A stretch of 64,000 bases of DNA. Source: an uncultured Sutterella sp. (GTDB lineage: Bacteria; Pseudomonadota; Gammaproteobacteria; Burkholderiales; Burkholderiaceae_F). Below are positions 36,644 to 46,835 of this stretch, one piece after another; the stretch's first letter is position 1; each line of letters begins with the position of its first letter. Below the pieces are notes generated by a model that worked only from the letters and a program-made list of their open reading frames with translations, was not told the DNA's origin and made no database searches. The stretch lies in assembly GCA_900543805.1 (NCBI GenBank), contig UQTE01000008.1:25939-89938 (forward strand), in the 5' to 3' direction. The position numbers and the translations under genes are program-made.

Positions 36644-37009
36644 TTACTTCGACCCCTTGGGAGACTCCTCAATGTCCTCGACGTCGTTCATCTTCCAGCG
36701 CTTTTTGTCGCTCGTCTCGATCATCCCGACCTCCACGCGCTCCTCATACTCGTAACGGCTTCTCGATTCGGCTTCCGCGCGGTCCATGGATTCGCGGATC
36801 GTCTCTTCCATCGACGCCGCCCCGGAGAGCTTCCCCGTAAACTTCAGGTAGAGCCAATAGAGGAGTCCGGCCGCAAAGCAGAAGGCCATCACGCCCAGAA
36901 TGACGGGCAGGGCCACCATCGCGACGCCGACGATCACTGCGAACGCGGCCACGCCGAGCAAAATGCGAACGAAAGGGTTCTCCATGCGGGGAGGGAAATA
37001 AAAGATCAT
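36644..37009 (-). CDS. Small membrane protein of unknown function
   Basis: The 121-residue protein has two adjoining hydrophobic stretches at about residues 15-48 (VRILLGVAAFAVIVGVAMVA, then VILGVMAFCFAAGLLYWLYL), followed by a charged cytosolic-type tail rich in E, R and K. AGGAA precedes the ATG at 37009; the internal ATG at 36985 lacks such a site. It is divergent from folE2. I do not recognise a family, and no function should be assumed. Confidence 0.7.
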   Translation of the reverse strand: MIFYFPPRMENPFVRILLGVAAFAVIVGVAMVALPVILGVMAFCFAAGLLYWLYLKFTGKLSGAASMEETIRESMDRAEAESRSRYEYEERVEVGMIETSDKKRWKMNDVEDIEESPKGSK

Positions 37010-37177
37010 TGTCGTTTCCTAGCGGATTCATCCATCGGAGACGTGCGGCGCACGCGCCGCCCTCTCCTTTGCAAGTGATTCTAAAGGGAGACTTCCGTTT
37101 CTCGGGCGCTTCAAATGTGACAATTTATGGTCCCTCTCCCCGCGGCACGGCTTGTCTTGGGCATTTCCGAGCGCTGT

Positions 37178-37204
37178 CGCCCGCACAGGCGGGCGGTCTT
37201 TTAG
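37178..37204 (+). terminator. Terminator-like hairpin in the folE2 leader
   Basis: CGCCCGC (37178-37184) pairs with GCGGGCG (37189-37195) around ACAG, followed by GTCTTTTAG. It lies in the 342-nt divergent gap before folE2, where no gene and no convincing promoter can be seen. It may be an attenuator or the end of an unrecognised transcript. Confidence 0.4.
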
Positions 37205-37351
37205 TAAGATATCTGCCCACTATTCCTTTTGACGGCATCCCTCGCCCCGACCGACACGCATTTAGGGGCGGTTCGGACGCCGTTTCCGATTTTGCCGATG
37301 TTTTCTTCTCCGGACCGCTCGTCCGATCATCGGCACACCCAGAAAGAACCT

Positions 37352-38149
37352 ATGGAACTCGATAAAAAGAACGCCCTTCCCGACGTCCAGTCCCTGCACG
37401 ACGGACGGAACATCGCCATCACACGAGTCGGCATCCGCGGCGTCACGCTCCCCATTACGGTGGAGAGCAAAAACGGCCCGCAGCACAGCGTCGCCTCGCT
37501 CGAGACCACCGTCTCGCTTCCCGCCGACCAGAAGGGAACGCACATGTCGCGCTTCATCGCCCTCGTCGAAGAAAACGACGAGCCCCTCAACGCCGACGTC
37601 GTGCGCAAACTCATGACGCGCATGCTCGAACGCCTCGAAGCCCGCGAAGGCACGATCAAGATTTCCTTCCCCTTCTTCGTGCGCAAGACCGCTCCCGTCA
37701 GCCGCCTCGACAGCCTGATGAACTATCGGGCCGCCTGGATCGCCGACGCGCAGGACGGTGAAATCCGCGTTCGACAGGAAGTCACCGCTCCCGTGACGAG
37801 CCTGTGCCCCTGCTCGAAGGAAATTTCGCGCTACGGCGCGCACAACCAGCGCTCCCACCTGCGCTCCTCGCTCGTTCTCTCGGTTCCGATGTCGCTCGAA
37901 GAGCAGATCTCCATCGCCGAAGACGCCGCGAGCTGCCAGCTCTGGGCCCGCCTCAAGCGTTCCGACGAGAAGTACGTGACCGAATACGCGTACGATCATC
38001 CGAAGTTCGTGGAGGACCTTGTGCGCGACATGGCTAAAACGCTCAACGCCGACGACCGCGTGGACTCCTACCTTGTGGAAGCGGAAAATTTCGAATCCAT
38101 CCACAATCACTCCGCCTACGCTTACATCGAGCGCAACAAGAAGGCGTAA
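37352..38149 (+). CDS. folE2: GTP cyclohydrolase FolE2 (type IB)
   Basis: FolE2 converts GTP to 7,8-dihydroneopterin triphosphate, the first step of folate and queuosine precursor synthesis. It is the zinc-independent alternative to FolE. The 265-residue protein has the core SRFIALVEE, VTSLCPCSKEISRYGAHNQR with the metal-ligand cysteine, and a conserved histidine near FESIHNHSAYAY. ATG at 37352 begins MELDKKNALPDVQ. In other bacteria folE2 is often induced under zinc limitation, but no Zur site is recognised here. Confidence 0.95.
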   Translation: MELDKKNALPDVQSLHDGRNIAITRVGIRGVTLPITVESKNGPQHSVASLETTVSLPADQKGTHMSRFIALVEENDEPLNADVVRKLMTRMLERLEAREGTIKISFPFFVRKTAPVSRLDSLMNYRAAWIADAQDGEIRVRQEVTAPVTSLCPCSKEISRYGAHNQRSHLRSSLVLSVPMSLEEQISIAEDAASCQLWARLKRSDEKYVTEYAYDHPKFVEDLVRDMAKTLNADDRVDSYLVEAENFESIHNHSAYAYIERNKKA

Positions 38150-38161
38150 TTCCCGCGAAAC

Positions 38162-38190
38162 CGGCCCGAAGTTCCCGTAACGTCGGGCCG
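38162..38190 (+). terminator. Terminator-like hairpin after folE2
   Basis: CGGCCCGA (38162-38169) pairs with TCGGGCCG (38183-38190), followed by TCACATTTTG. A second stem GGCGGA/TCCGCC lies at 38211-38228. No convincing argS promoter was found in the remaining gap. Confidence 0.55.
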
Positions 38191-38293
38191 TCACATTTTG
38201 TGATGCCTGACGGCGGATTGCGGTCCGCCGTCCCCGCCCAAGTCCGCTAGACTTCAAAGAGTTTTTCTCTTTCCCCTATTTTCATTCTCGAAC

Positions 38294-40045
38294 ATGTTGT
38301 TGCAACAAAAAGAAGCCATCGTCGCCCTGATCGGCCGCGCCCTTTCCGCCATGGGTGTTCATGATGCGGAAGTGGTTCTCGAGCGCCCCAAGAATCCCGA
38401 GCACGGCGACATCGCCTGCACCGTCGCCATGCATCTCGCGCGACAGCTCAAGCAGAATCCCCGCGCCATCGCTCAGAACATCGTCGAGGCTCTCAAGGCC
38501 GATCCCGAAACCGACAAGCTCCTGCGTTCCGTCGAGATCGCCGGGCCGGGCTTCATCAACCTGCGCGTTCAGGAAAGCGCCATGCAGGAAATCGTCCGTC
38601 AGGTGTTGCGCGAAGGCGCGCTCTACGGCCGAAACCAGACGCACCGCGGCGAAAGCGTTCTGCTCGAATACGTCTCCGCCAACCCCACGGGCCCGCTTCA
38701 TCTCGGTCACGCCCGTCAGGCCGCGCTCGGCGACGTGCTCGCCAACATCTTCGAGACGCAGGGTTGGAAGGTCACGCGCGAGTTCTACTACAACGACGCG
38801 GGCGTGCAGATCCTCAATCTGACGGAATCGGTGAAGCTTCGCGCGCGCCAGCTGCAGGGCGAAGAAATCGATCTGCCCCAAAGCGCCTATCACGGCGAAT
38901 ACATCGTTTCGATCGCCCGCGACTACCTCGACGGCAAGCCCGTTCACGCTCACGGCGGCGAAACCATCGAATCGACGGGCGACATCAACGACACGGACCG
39001 CGTCCGCCGCTACGCCGTCGCCTATCTGCGCAACGAGCAGGACGACGACCTCGCCGCCCTCGGCGTGCACATGGACAACTTCTACCTTGAGAGCTCCCTC
39101 TACAAGGAAGGCCGCGTGCAGCAGGCCGTCGCCGACATGATCGCCTCCGGGAAAACCTTCGAGGCCGAAGGCGCCCTTTGGCTTCGCACGACGAGCTTCG
39201 AAGACCTCGGCCACGGCGTCACCGACGACAAGGACCGCGTCATGCGCAAGGCCGACGGCACCTACACCTATTTCGTGCCCGACGTCGCCTACCACCTCGC
39301 GAAGTTCGAACGCGGCTTCACGAAGGCCATCAACATTCAGGGCTCCGACCACCACGGCACGATCGCCCGCGTCCGCGCCGGTCTGCAGGCCGTCTCCGAA
39401 GTTCGCCACCTCGGCATCCCGAAGGAATTCCCCGACTACATCCTCCACAAGATGCTGTCGGTGATCAAGGACGGCGAACCCGTCAAGATGAGCAAGCGCT
39501 CGGGCAACTACGTCACCCTGCGCGACCTCGTCGACATGGCCGGCCGCGACGCCGCGCGCTACTTCCTCGTCGCCCGCAAGTCCGACGCGGAATTCGTCTT
39601 CGACATCACGCTCGCGCAGCAAAAGAGCGATGAGAATCCCGTCTACTACCTGCAGTACGCGCACGCGCGCATCTGCTCGGTCTTCGCCAACGCCGCCGAA
39701 CGCGGCTACGCGGTGCCCGCCGACGAGACGCTCGCCGACGCGGATCTTTCCACCCTCACGGGCGAACAGGCCGCGCAGCTCATGAACAAGATCGCCGAAT
39801 ACCCCGGCGTCCTCACGCTCGCCGCCCGCGACGAAGCTCCCCACGTGGTCTGCTACTACCTCAAGGATCTCGCCGCCGCCATCCATGCCTTCTACAATGC
39901 CGAACGCGTGCTCGTCGACGACGAGGCCGTGCGCAACGCCCGCCTCGCCCTGCTCGGCGCCGCCCGCCAGGTGTTGCGCAACGGCTTCGCCATTCTCGGC
40001 ATTGCCGCGCCCGAAAGCATGGAACGCAACGAAACCGCCCATTGA
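38294..40045 (+). CDS. argS: Arginyl-tRNA synthetase
   Basis: ArgS charges tRNA-Arg and is a monomeric class I synthetase. The 583-residue protein shows the N-terminal Add1 domain, the HIGH-type motif in [13 protein letters not shown], the KMSKR motif in [13 protein letters not shown], and the C-terminal DALR anticodon-binding domain ([11 protein letters not shown]). Two downstream genes, a SPOR protein and dsbA, follow at 17-nt and 15-nt gaps, so a small operon is likely. Confidence 0.98.
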   Translation: MLLQQKEAIVALIGRALSAMGVHDAEVVLERPKNPEHGDIACTVAMHLARQLKQNPRAIAQNIVEALKADPETDKLLRSVEIAGPGFINLRVQESAMQEIVRQVLREGALYGRNQTHRGESVLLEYVSANPTGPLHLGHARQAALGDVLANIFETQGWKVTREFYYNDAGVQILNLTESVKLRARQLQGEEIDLPQSAYHGEYIVSIARDYLDGKPVHAHGGETIESTGDINDTDRVRRYAVAYLRNEQDDDLAALGVHMDNFYLESSLYKEGRVQQAVADMIASGKTFEAEGALWLRTTSFEDLGHGVTDDKDRVMRKADGTYTYFVPDVAYHLAKFERGFTKAINIQGSDHHGTIARVRAGLQAVSEVRHLGIPKEFPDYILHKMLSVIKDGEPVKMSKRSGNYVTLRDLVDMAGRDAARYFLVARKSDAEFVFDITLAQQKSDENPVYYLQYAHARICSVFANAAERGYAVPADETLADADLSTLTGEQAAQLMNKIAEYPGVLTLAARDEAPHVVCYYLKDLAAAIHAFYNAERVLVDDEAVRNARLALLGAARQVLRNGFAILGIAAPESMERNETAH

Positions 40046-40062
40046 TTTCCCGGAGTTCGTCT

Positions 40063-40632
40063 ATGGCCAGCAGCAACCGTTCTTCGAAGTTCGCCTCGTT
40101 CGTTCTCGGCGTCGTCTTCGGAATGGGCATTTGTGCGGGCGCCGCCTATTTCCTCACGACGGGTCCCCTTCCCTTCGTGGACAAGGTCGACAAGGTGACG
40201 GCCGATGTGGATCCCGCCGAGGCTCTCGCCGGCGGCGTGGATCCCAACCAAAAGCTCAATCAGAGTCCCGACGAGATGACCGCGGCCGGTTCCGAAGGTC
40301 CGGTCGACACGATCGACGCAATCGTCAAGCGGGTCACCGCGGGGTCGTCGGACGCCGGACCTGCCCGCGACGCGAGCGGCAAAGCGGTTGCTCCCGGCCA
40401 GGTGAAGACCGCCACCCTCTGGGTTCAGGCCGGCGCCTTCAAGTCGCAGGACCGCGCCCAGAACATGCAGGCCCAGCTCGCCATGTTCGGCATTCAGGCC
40501 GATCTTTCGCGCGCGGGCAACGTCTGGCGCGTACGCGTCGGTCCCTTCGACACAGCCGAACAAGCCCGTGAAATCCAGGAACAAATCCGCAACGCCGACG
40601 ACAGCATCGGCACGTCCATTGTTGAAAATTAA
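40063..40632 (+). CDS. SPOR-domain membrane protein
   Basis: SPOR domains bind peptidoglycan denuded of stem peptides at the septum. The 189-residue protein has one N-terminal membrane segment (about residues 11-27, FVLGVVFGMGICAGAAYFL), a linker, and a C-terminal SPOR domain at about residues 118-189 (LWVQAGAFKSQDRAQNMQAQ, VWRVRVGPFDTAEQARE). The layout is FtsN/DedD-like. ATG at 40063 has GGAG 7 nt upstream. An FtsN role is plausible but not proven. Confidence 0.85.
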   Translation: MASSNRSSKFASFVLGVVFGMGICAGAAYFLTTGPLPFVDKVDKVTADVDPAEALAGGVDPNQKLNQSPDEMTAAGSEGPVDTIDAIVKRVTAGSSDAGPARDASGKAVAPGQVKTATLWVQAGAFKSQDRAQNMQAQLAMFGIQADLSRAGNVWRVRVGPFDTAEQAREIQEQIRNADDSIGTSIVEN

Positions 40633-40647
40633 AAGAGTGAGGCCCAC

Positions 40648-41292
40648 ATGATTTCTCGCCGCAATCTGCTCCTTGCGACCGCCGCTTCGAGCCTGTCCCT
40701 CCCCTCCTTCGCCGCCAGCAAGACCTACACCCCCGGCAAGGAATATCTCGTGCTCGAACCGGCCCTTCCGACGGATACGAAGAAGATCGAAGTGGTGAAG
40801 TTCTTTGCCTACACGTGCTCGCACTGTCTGGCTTTCGAACCGGTCTTCCACGAGTGGGAAAAGCGTCTCCCCGAAGACGTGGTCGTGCGCGTCTGCCCGG
40901 TCGCCTGGAACGAAAAGTTCCTCCCCTTCACGCAGGTGTATTTCGCTCTCGAAGCCATGGGGCTCCTCGAAAAACTCCATCAGCCCTTCTTCGAAAGCGT
41001 CATCTACCAGACGCACGTGTACGACTTTGAAAACCCCGTCGCCGACATCACGGCCTTCATGGCCGAACAGGGCGTCGACGCCAAGCAGTGGGAACGCACC
41101 ATGCGCTCCTTCGGCGTTCAGAACAAGGCCCGCATCGCCACGCAGCTCTGGCAGGCCTACCGCATCGACTCCACGCCGATGATCGGCGTAGCGGGCCGCT
41201 TCACGACGGGTCCGCATCTCGTCGGCACGCGCAACGCCACCCCCGCCTGCCTCGACTACCTCATTAATGAGGCCCGTCGTCTGCGCGGCTGA
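40648..41292 (+). CDS. dsbA: Thiol:disulfide interchange protein DsbA
   Basis: DsbA oxidises cysteine pairs in periplasmic proteins and is reoxidised by DsbB. The 214-residue precursor has a thioredoxin fold with active site CSHC (in FFAYTCSHCLAF) instead of the E. coli CPHC, and the cis-proline loop DSTPMIGVAG. The signal region MISRRNLLLATAASSLSLPS carries a twin-arginine-like SRRNLL motif, so export might use Tat rather than SRP/Sec. A terminator follows. Confidence 0.93.
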   Translation: MISRRNLLLATAASSLSLPSFAASKTYTPGKEYLVLEPALPTDTKKIEVVKFFAYTCSHCLAFEPVFHEWEKRLPEDVVVRVCPVAWNEKFLPFTQVYFALEAMGLLEKLHQPFFESVIYQTHVYDFENPVADITAFMAEQGVDAKQWERTMRSFGVQNKARIATQLWQAYRIDSTPMIGVAGRFTTGPHLVGTRNATPACLDYLINEARRLRG

Positions 41293-41313
41293 TCGGAGCG
41301 CTTCATTCAACCG

Positions 41314-41349
41314 GGGGAGCACGTCGAAAGCGAAGCTCCCCTCTTTTTT
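41314..41349 (+). terminator. Terminator after dsbA
   Basis: GGGGAGC (41314-41320) pairs with GCTCCCC (41335-41341), followed by TCTTTTTT. It ends the argS-SPOR-dsbA unit and separates it from the SDR gene. Confidence 0.85.
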
Positions 41350-41362
41350 ACGCAGGGTCATC

Positions 41363-42145
41363 ATGCTGAACGTTTTCCTCACGGGCGCCACCGGCGGCAT
41401 CGGCGCGGCACTCGCCCACGAATTCGCCGCCCGCGGCGCCACGCTCGGTCTCGTCGGGCGCAACGCACAAAAGCTTCAGGAACTCGTCGAATCCCTCCCC
41501 GGCGATCCGGCGCGCTATCACCCGATCGTGGCGGACATCACGGATCGGGACGACATGATCCGCGCCGCCCGGGTTTTTGAACGTCTTTCCGGGGGCACCA
41601 CAATCGTCATCGCCTGCGCGGGGATCTCGCACGGCGTGAAGACGGAGTTCTACGAAGACCTCGAGGTCCTCGAGAACGTTTACCGAATCAACGTCTTCGC
41701 CATGGCCAACACCTTCCATCCCTTCATCGCGCCGATGAAGGCGCGGGGCGAAGGTCAGCTCGTCGGCATCGGTTCCGTCGCGGGCATTCGGGGGCTTCCG
41801 GGGTCCGAAGCGTACTGCGCGAGCAAGTCCGCGGTCATTACGTACTGCGAAAGCCTTCGCGTGGAATTGAAGAAGGTGGGGCTCCTCGTTCAGACGATCT
41901 GTCCGGGCTTTGTGCGCACGCCTCTCGTCGCGCAGAATCCCTACAAGATGCCCTTCCTGATGGAGCCCGAAGACTTCGCCAAGGTCTGCGTCGAAACCAT
42001 TCTCGCGCGCAAGACCTATGCGGTCATTCCGTGGCAGATGGGCGTGCTCGCCAAGATTCTGCGCCTGCTGCCGAACTGGCTCTTCGACCGCATTCTTGCC
42101 AAGCGCAAGCAAAAGCCTCGTCTTCAGAAGAAACCTGAAGAATGA
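41363..42145 (+). CDS. Short-chain dehydrogenase/reductase
   Basis: The 260-residue protein is a classical SDR. It has the nucleotide-binding TGATGGIGAALA near the N-terminus, the NAG-equivalent CAG (IACAGIS), a serine in GIGSVAG, and the catalytic YxxxK in YCASKSAVI. The substrate cannot be told. AGGG precedes the ATG. The last 22 bases overlap the convergent recQ-type gene. Confidence 0.9.
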   Translation: MLNVFLTGATGGIGAALAHEFAARGATLGLVGRNAQKLQELVESLPGDPARYHPIVADITDRDDMIRAARVFERLSGGTTIVIACAGISHGVKTEFYEDLEVLENVYRINVFAMANTFHPFIAPMKARGEGQLVGIGSVAGIRGLPGSEAYCASKSAVITYCESLRVELKKVGLLVQTICPGFVRTPLVAQNPYKMPFLMEPEDFAKVCVETILARKTYAVIPWQMGVLAKILRLLPNWLFDRILAKRKQKPRLQKKPEE

Positions 42146-43893
42146 TCCCGCAGGACGACGAGCATTTCGTCCGTCCAGTTCTCCGCTCTCTCGGCCGCAC
42201 CGTGCAGCGCCTCGCAAAGCGCCTCGGCATTGCGCGGCGGCCGCTTCGCAAGACGCATGATCTCCGCGTCCGTCAGAATCCTTTCGGGTGCGCGTTCCTC
42301 CCTTCGCGCCGCGTCTTCGCGCCACTTTCTCAAAGCCTGCGCGCGCCTTTTCTCTCCCTCCGTCAGAGGACGGCTCAACGCACGCTTTCCCGTCGGCTCG
42401 ATTCTTCGCGAGCGTATCCTTCGTTTCCCCGCCAAAACGTCCCGATAAGCGTCGTTTGCCCGGGCCTCGAGCACCGACTCGCACTCCGAAAGACCCGCGT
42501 CCCGCATCCAGAGAAGCCCCTCCAGGATGAGAAGGCGAACGATGTGTTGCCAGTGCAGAGCCGACCGGTCGGGATTTCGCTCGCGCAAAAGTGCGATGTA
42601 GTAGTCCCGCGGATACGCCCGTCCGGTCTTTTCGTTTTCTTCCTTCACGCAGGTCCAAAAGCGAAGCGCGTCCTCCGTCACGTCCTTCGTTTCCTCCGGA
42701 TGCCGGCAGTTAATGCACTGTCCGCAGGGCGGGCGTTTTTCGCCGAAAAGCCTCAGCTGCGTCTCGACGAGACAGTTTCCGGTTTCACAGAGGCCCGTCA
42801 TGGCCTTGGCTCGCCGCTCCCTTTCGGCCCGTTCCGCGGGCCCCGCCTCGAGCGCCGTCTCTTCGGACTCGAGAATCGAATGAAGCATCCGTCGCTTGGC
42901 GGCGTTCACGATGAGGAGTGCGTCCGCGGGATTGCCGTCGCGTCCGGCGCGCCCCGTCTCCTGGAAATAGGCCTCCACCGAGGTCGGCATGCCGATGTGG
43001 ACGACGAAGCGGATGTCGGGCTTGTCGATTCCCATCCCGAAGGCGTTGGTCGCCACCATGATCACGCTCTCCCCGTGCAGGAAGGCCGAGGCGCTTCGCT
43101 CCCGCTCGTACATGTCCACCTGACTGTGGTAGCGGTAGGCGGGCAGTCCCCGCCCGCGCAGGAAGGCCGTCACCTCTTCGCACTGTCTGCGGGTCTGGCA
43201 GTAGACCACCCCGCTGTCGCCCCGGTGTCGGGACGCGAGGAACGAAAAGAGCGCCTCCTCCTCGTCCGTCCGGTCCTGAATGTCGTAGCGAAGGTTCGGA
43301 CGGTAAAACGTCGTTCGAATGACGGGACCGCGCAGATGGAGCACCCGCACCATGTCCTCCTGCGCTTCGCAGCTCGCCGTGGCGGTAAGCGCGATGAGCG
43401 GCACGTCGGGACGCCGGCTGCGAAGCTCACCGAGTTTTCCGTAGTCGGGGCGGAACTGATGCCCCCAGAGGGACACGCAGTGCGCCTCGTCCACGGCGAT
43501 GAGGGACGTGCGCGGCGGCAGTCCCGTGCGAAGCACGCGCTCGGGCGTGAGGTAGAGAAGATCGAGTTCGTCCGCGTCGATTTGCCCGCGGATCTCCCAG
43601 ATCTCGTCCGATGAAGTCTGCGCATGAAGGCAGGCCGCACGCACGCCGCGCGTCTGCAGAGCGCGCACCTGATCCTGCATCAGAGCGACGAGGGGACTGA
43701 TCACCACCGTCAGGCCGTCGCGCAGCAAGGCGGGCACCTGGTAACAGAGACTCTTCCCGCCCCCGGTGGCGGCCAGAACCATGACGTCGTGCCCCGCGAG
43801 CAATTCGTCGATGGCCCGGCGCTGGTACGGCCGGAAGGAACGGTGGCCGAATACCTGCTGCAAAACTTCTTCGGGCGTGCGGAATCGTTGCAT
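42124..43893 (-). CDS. recQ: RecQ-family ATP-dependent DNA helicase
   Basis: RecQ helicases unwind DNA 3' to 5' in recombination and replication repair. The 589-residue protein has the Q motif region (FRPYQRRAIDELLAG), Walker A ATGGGKS, DEAH (AVDEAHCVSLWGHQFRPDY), helicase motif VI (QETGRAGRDG) and a zinc-binding cysteine set (CETGNC, CGQCINC). The region beyond about residue 400 differs from E. coli RecQ, and no clear HRDC domain is seen, so it is a RecQ-like protein rather than a certain orthologue. Confidence 0.9.
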   Translation of the reverse strand: MQRFRTPEEVLQQVFGHRSFRPYQRRAIDELLAGHDVMVLAATGGGKSLCYQVPALLRDGLTVVISPLVALMQDQVRALQTRGVRAACLHAQTSSDEIWEIRGQIDADELDLLYLTPERVLRTGLPPRTSLIAVDEAHCVSLWGHQFRPDYGKLGELRSRRPDVPLIALTATASCEAQEDMVRVLHLRGPVIRTTFYRPNLRYDIQDRTDEEEALFSFLASRHRGDSGVVYCQTRRQCEEVTAFLRGRGLPAYRYHSQVDMYERERSASAFLHGESVIMVATNAFGMGIDKPDIRFVVHIGMPTSVEAYFQETGRAGRDGNPADALLIVNAAKRRMLHSILESEETALEAGPAERAERERRAKAMTGLCETGNCLVETQLRLFGEKRPPCGQCINCRHPEETKDVTEDALRFWTCVKEENEKTGRAYPRDYYIALLRERNPDRSALHWQHIVRLLILEGLLWMRDAGLSECESVLEARANDAYRDVLAGKRRIRSRRIEPTGKRALSRPLTEGEKRRAQALRKWREDAARREERAPERILTDAEIMRLAKRPPRNAEALCEALHGAAERAENWTDEMLVVLRDHSSGFF

Positions 43894-43975
43894 GAATGGG
43901 GACGAAAGACGGAGAACGGAAAGCCTCCATTGTACAGATCTCGCCCCTCGAACCGTTGACGCGCCGAATGGAAAA

Positions 43976-44004
43976 GGCGGCGCTCTCCGAAGAGAGACAC
44001 CGCC
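43976..44004 (-). terminator. Terminator after sstT
   Basis: GGCGG (43976-43980) and CCGCC (44000-44004) plus an inner CTCTC/GAGAG pairing form the stem. On the minus strand the stem is followed by TTTTCC. Confidence 0.65.
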
Positions 44005-44050
44005 TCCATTTCCTTGAAAAGAATTGATTTATACGAAGTGATCGTTCACA

Positions 44051-45280
44051 TCAGTCCATCGGTTCGTTGAGACGTTCGGCCCGCTTGCACGCGGCGATCG
44101 TAAAGAGCGCGTCCGTCGAGGAGTTGAGCGCCGTTTCACAGGAGTCCTGCAGAACGCCGATGATGAAGCCCACCGCCACGACCTGCATGGCGACCGCCTG
44201 ATCGATGCCGAAAAGACCGGCGGCGAGCGGAATCAGCATCAGGGAGCCGCCCGGAACGCCCGAGGCGCCCGCCGCGCAGATCGACGCGACGAAGGAGAGG
44301 AAGATCGCCGTCGGAATGTCCACGGGAACGCCGAGCGAGAAGGCCGCGGAGAGCGTCAGCACGGTGATCGTGATGGCCGCGCCGCCCATGTTGACCGTGG
44401 CGCCGACCGGAATCGAAACCGCGTAGGTCGATTCGGGGAGATTCAGTCGACGGCAGATTTCCAGATTGACGGGAATGTTGGCGGCCGAGGAACGCGTGAA
44501 GAAGGCGGGGATGCCCGATTCGCGCAGGGTCATGAGCGTGACGGGATAGGGATTCTCACGCGTGCAGAACCACACGAGCAGGGGATTGACGACGAGCGCC
44601 ACGAAGAACATCGTGCCGAGCAGCACGGCGAGGAGCTGCGCATAACCCGCCAGCACCGAAATGCCCGAGGTGGCGAGCGTATTGGCGACGAGCCCGAAGA
44701 TGCCGAAGGGAGCGAAGCGGATCACGAGCCGCACGATGAATTCCACGCCCTTCGTGACGTCGGTGAGCACTTCGCGCGTCGACTCGGTGCCGCGGCGCAG
44801 CACGACGCCCATGGCGATGGCCCAGGCGAGAATGCCGATGTAGTTCCCGCTCGCGACGGCGTGAACGGGATTGTCGACGACGTTGAGGATCAGGTTGCCG
44901 AGCACTTCGCCGATGCCGCCCGGCGCGGACACGTCGTTTTCATTGACGACGAGCTCGATCGTGGTCGGCCACGCAAAGCTTGCGACCACGGCGAAGGCGG
45001 CCGCAAGGAAGGTGCTCGTGGCGTAGAGCGCGAGGATGGGCTTGATGTGCAGATCGCCGCCCGCCTGCTGATTGGCGATGGAGCTCATCACCAGCACGAA
45101 GACGAGCACGGGGGCGACCCCCTTCAGAGCCGTCACGAAAATGGTTCCGAGGAAACCGGCTTTTTGTGCCGCTTCAGGCGCGACCAAGCCCAGGCCGATG
45201 CCGAGTACAAGACCGACAAGAATTTGCTTGACCAGCGAAGCCTGCAGAAACGGCATCGCAAACTTGAATACACCTTTCAT
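44051..45280 (-). CDS. sstT: Sodium/serine-threonine symporter SstT
   Basis: SstT imports serine and threonine with sodium and belongs to the dicarboxylate/amino acid:cation symporter family. The 409-residue protein has 8-9 hydrophobic segments and the family hairpins [20 protein letters not shown] (serine-rich HP1) and [20 protein letters not shown] (HP2). Serine uptake would feed pyruvate, and so the 2-oxoacid oxidoreductase encoded nearby, if the organism ferments amino acids; that link is inference. Confidence 0.95.
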   Translation of the reverse strand: MKGVFKFAMPFLQASLVKQILVGLVLGIGLGLVAPEAAQKAGFLGTIFVTALKGVAPVLVFVLVMSSIANQQAGGDLHIKPILALYATSTFLAAAFAVVASFAWPTTIELVVNENDVSAPGGIGEVLGNLILNVVDNPVHAVASGNYIGILAWAIAMGVVLRRGTESTREVLTDVTKGVEFIVRLVIRFAPFGIFGLVANTLATSGISVLAGYAQLLAVLLGTMFFVALVVNPLLVWFCTRENPYPVTLMTLRESGIPAFFTRSSAANIPVNLEICRRLNLPESTYAVSIPVGATVNMGGAAITITVLTLSAAFSLGVPVDIPTAIFLSFVASICAAGASGVPGGSLMLIPLAAGLFGIDQAVAMQVVAVGFIIGVLQDSCETALNSSTDALFTIAACKRAERLNEPMD

Positions 45281-45512
45281 TTTTTTATCTCCGCTGTGGG
45301 ATAGCTGTAATTCGGGGGGTGGGCCCGGAGGGTTTTCGAACTACCTTAGCAAAGAAAAACGGAAAAACTTTCGCGCATAGGCCATTTCTTGCAAAGGTGC
45401 GACCTCTCCTTGTGTTTCGACAAAACGGGTACGGTTATTGTCTCGGGCCGCGCCATAAGGCTTTTTGCCTTTCAAATCGTTATGATTGATCCACCTTGCT
45501 CACAATCTTCGT

Positions 45513-46751
45513 ATGTCCCGTCGTCCCGCCCTGTTTTTCGTCCTTCTGTGCGTATTTCTTGACGCACTCTGCATCGGATTGATCATTCCGGTGCTGCCTC
45601 GCCTTTTGGGCGTGCTCACGGTGAGCCGCGAGGAACAGGCCTTTTGGTACGGCGCGGTGATGGTGGGCTACGGCTTGACGCAGTTTCTCTGCGCGCCGAT
45701 TCTCGGGGCCCTCTCGGACCGCTTCGGACGCAGGCCGCTTCTTCTTTCGGGCATTCTCGGGCTCGGCGTCATGTCGCTCGTGCCGGCGCTCACGTCCTCC
45801 CCCGCCGCCATTCTGATTTCCCGCATCCTCGGCGGCGCCCTGAGCGCGAACGTCGTAGTGGCCCAGGCCTACATCGCCGACATCACCCCCGTATCGGAGA
45901 GAGCCAAATCCTTCGGGCGCATCGGCGCCGTCTTCGGTCTCGCCTACATCCTCGGCCCCGCGCTCGGCGGCGTCCTCGGCGATTGGTCCGAGCGGCTCCC
46001 CTTCTTCACGGCGTTCGCCGTCTGCGCAGGGAACTTCCTCTACGGGCTTTTCCTCGTCCCGGAAAGCCTCCCCGCGGAACGCCGCAAGAACGCGGTTCAT
46101 CCCGCAAGTCCCCTTCCCGCCCTCAAGCGGCTTCTCTCGCACGTGGGCGTACCCAATCTCCTCGGGATTCTCTTTCTCGTTCTCATGAGCCAAAGCATGG
46201 TGCAGGTCACCTGGTCGCTCTACGCGGAATTCCGCTACGCGTGGTCTCCCATGGAAATCGGACTCTCGATCTTTGCGCTCGGCGCGGCCATCACGGTTAC
46301 GCAGGCCCTGCTTTTGCCCGGACTCTTGCGGCATCTCTCGCCCACCCTCGTCGTTCGCCTCGGCATTTTCATCGGGCTCGCCTCGCTCCTTGGCGTCGCC
46401 CTCACGAAGAATCCTCTTTGGGGCGCCGTCTTCCTGTGCCTTTCCGCCGTCGTCGGCGTGGCGGGTCCCGTCCTGCAGGCAAGCGTTAGCAAAATCGCCA
46501 AGGCCGACGACCAGGGCGCCACGATGGGCGGGCTCAACAGCCTCAACAGTTTCGCGCGCGGCATCAGTCCTCTCTTCGGAACGCCGCTTCTTCTCTATAC
46601 GGCCGGACACGACCCCGCGAGCCTCGCGGCGGGACTTCCCTATTTCCTCGCCGCCGCCCTGCTTCTCCTCGCCTTGGCGCTTTCGCTTCACCTCGCCCTG
46701 GCCACCCTCACGAATCGGGACGACGTGCCGATCGAACCGCCGAACCTGTAA
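45513..46751 (+). CDS. MFS transporter, TetA-like
   Basis: The 412-residue protein has about 12 hydrophobic segments and the MFS motif A in GALSDRFGRRPLLL, with the motif C region GPALGGVLG. It resembles the DHA1/TetA group of drug:proton antiporters. The ATG at 45513 (MSRRPALFF) is chosen over a TTG nine codons upstream. It stands alone with a terminator behind it. The substrate is unknown and resistance should not be assumed. Confidence 0.88.
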   Translation: MSRRPALFFVLLCVFLDALCIGLIIPVLPRLLGVLTVSREEQAFWYGAVMVGYGLTQFLCAPILGALSDRFGRRPLLLSGILGLGVMSLVPALTSSPAAILISRILGGALSANVVVAQAYIADITPVSERAKSFGRIGAVFGLAYILGPALGGVLGDWSERLPFFTAFAVCAGNFLYGLFLVPESLPAERRKNAVHPASPLPALKRLLSHVGVPNLLGILFLVLMSQSMVQVTWSLYAEFRYAWSPMEIGLSIFALGAAITVTQALLLPGLLRHLSPTLVVRLGIFIGLASLLGVALTKNPLWGAVFLCLSAVVGVAGPVLQASVSKIAKADDQGATMGGLNSLNSFARGISPLFGTPLLLYTAGHDPASLAAGLPYFLAAALLLLALALSLHLALATLTNRDDVPIEPPNL

Positions 46752-46772
46752 TCCAACCGAGTCCCAATACGA

Positions 46773-46820
46773 CAAACCCGCCCGGAAAGCCTTTCGGTTC
46801 CGCAGGCGGGTTTGCGTTTT
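46773..46820 (+). terminator. Terminator after the MFS gene
   Basis: CAAACCCGCC (46773-46782) pairs perfectly with GGCGGGTTTG (46805-46814), followed by CGTTTT. An inner GGAA/TTCC pairing strengthens it. It lies between two convergent genes. Confidence 0.8.
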
Positions 46821-46835
46821 GAAGGTCGAGCGTCC

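Noticed and set aside
38282..40042. 586-codon minus-strand frame antisense to argS
   Set aside because: ArgS on the + strand has both synthetase motifs. The opposite frame is a codon-bias shadow.
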